From Lachnospiraceae bacterium (GTDB lineage Bacteria; Bacillota; Clostridia; Lachnospirales; Lachnospiraceae): a stretch of 64,000 nt of DNA. Of this stretch, positions 63,384 through 64,000 are shown piece after piece; position 1 is the stretch's first letter; every line of letters begins with the position of its first letter. The stretch spans positions 1 to 64,000 of the forward strand of contig JALCKY010000001.1 in NCBI GenBank assembly GCA_022647575.1, written 5' to 3'. Made by a program: the position numbers and the translations under genes. Under the pieces are notes generated by a model. That model was given only the letters and a program-made list of their open reading frames with translations, was not told the origin of the DNA and ran no database searches.

Positions 63384-64000
63384 ATGAGCATCACCGTATT
63401 CTTATCAAATTCGAAAATACAGATTGTGTCCGGCACGAGCGGTAAGAACAGCGCGAATGTCCAGCAGTACTATGAAATGACAGCGCCTGAAGGCAGCATC
63501 CTGAACGGCGTTGTCACGGATGCCGTTTCGCTTTCCAATGCCATCAGGAACTTCTGGCACGAAAACAGGCTTCCGAACAGCGACGTGCGTCTTTGCATCA
63601 ATTCCCAGCAGTTCATTGTCAAACTGCTGGAGATTCCGAAACTCGGACGGAACAAGTCCGTGGATTACGTAAAACGTGAATTTGCGGATGTTGAACGTGC
63701 GCAGGATCCCGTCATCGGCTTCTTCCGTGTCGGGGTGAATGAGAAAAATAAAACTGATGTCATCTGCGCAGAACTTGCGGAGTATGAATTTCTGGATACT
63801 TATAAAAAAATCTTCGCAGAGGCAGGCATTTCGATTCAGGGCATTTCGTCCGCCGTCGGAAGCGCGGTCAACATGCTGCAGAAATCGCAGTATATCAAGG
63901 AATCCACCAGCGTCGTGCTGATTCTGGACGACAAGACCCTGACTTCCATTTTCTTTGTCGACGGCCGTTATTATTATTCCTCTTCAACACGCATTTTCAA
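63384..64000 (+). CDS. pilM: PilM-like pilus assembly protein, 3' end outside the window
   Basis: An open frame from ATG 63384 (AGGAGCAAGAGCAGG upstream) running off the window, 205 residues so far. It starts MSITVFLSNSKIQIVSG and has VDYVKREFADVERAQDPVIG. The layout resembles the actin-like PilM/ComA-type protein that holds PilN in the cytoplasm. It follows pilC directly, as in pil operons of some Bacillota. PilN/O/B/T would be expected just downstream. The call rests on position and a weak match, so the exact family is provisional. Confidence 0.6.
   Translation, partial: MSITVFLSNSKIQIVSGTSGKNSANVQQYYEMTAPEGSILNGVVTDAVSLSNAIRNFWHENRLPNSDVRLCINSQQFIVKLLEIPKLGRNKSVDYVKREFADVERAQDPVIGFFRVGVNEKNKTDVICAELAEYEFLDTYKKIFAEAGISIQGISSAVGSAVNMLQKSQYIKESTSVVLILDDKTLTSIFFVDGRYYYSSSTRIF

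Overview
The window looks like the chromosome of an anaerobic, Gram-positive-type member of the Bacillota (Clostridia or Erysipelotrichia; I cannot choose between them). The support is a Leu-type T-box leader, a Firmicutes-style 6S RNA, strong AGGAGG ribosome sites, a secreted papain-like protease with cell-wall-binding repeats, a GGGtGRT-family protein, a tetrahydrofolate one-carbon operon with ferredoxins, and type IV pilus genes. Base composition is near 50% GC, falling in the pilin region. Most of the window is primary metabolism. I see no prophage, insertion sequence or CRISPR array.

Layout. 1-4822: secreted C1A protease (frameshifted), then an OmpR-type regulator and sensor kinase. 4844-8604: hisH (frameshifted), hisF, ung and a MurJ/SpoVB-like flippase. 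8618-10789: a thioesterase and a D-2-hydroxyacid dehydrogenase driven by face-to-face promoters, then queH (frameshifted). 10806-17550: a tightly packed run argH, asd, topB, a left-handed beta-helix protein and a UDP-galactopyranose-mutase-like flavoprotein. 17637-19357: NifU-like scaffold plus GGGtGRT protein. 19566-25900: branched-chain block ilvB, two ACT-type regulatory subunits, ilvC, a DUF4190 membrane protein, leuC and leuD. 25978-31285: tRNA-Pro, a MATE transporter (frameshifted), a Leu T-box, leuA (frameshifted) and thrC. 31309-40383: dgt, 6S RNA, galM, a YihY/BrkB protein, pheS, pheT, a histidine phosphatase and queA. 40373-43881 (minus): aroF, tyrA, aroA. 44062-48075: metF, a methionine synthase reactivation-domain protein and metH. 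48219-56056: an EF-G paralogue, prs, a small lipoprotein, a PDZ/radical-SAM/DUF512 protein, der, plsY and an aldo/keto reductase. 56142-60026: a [2Fe-2S] protein, fhs, fchA, folD and a four-cluster ferredoxin. 60343-64000: type IV pilus genes (two pilins, an unknown membrane protein, PilC, partial PilM).

Working together. The leu, ilv and thr genes make branched-chain and aspartate-family amino acids, with leuA under tRNA-Leu control. fhs, fchA, folD and metF carry formate to methyl-THF, and metH with its separate reactivation protein moves the methyl group to homocysteine. aroF, tyrA and aroA supply tyrosine and shikimate-pathway steps. queH and queA belong to queuosine synthesis.

Two patterns run across the window. 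First, eight copies of a 27-bp GC-rich palindromic unit (GAACCAC...GTGGTTC) sit in four pairs, three between genes and one inside the DUF512 gene, read in frame as RTTTPVP. Second, seven genes are broken by single-base shifts whose downstream frames still encode intact family sequence. About 11 of 13 shifts are extra bases, with four in one pilin gene. This is either assembly error or real decay, and the sequence alone cannot decide.
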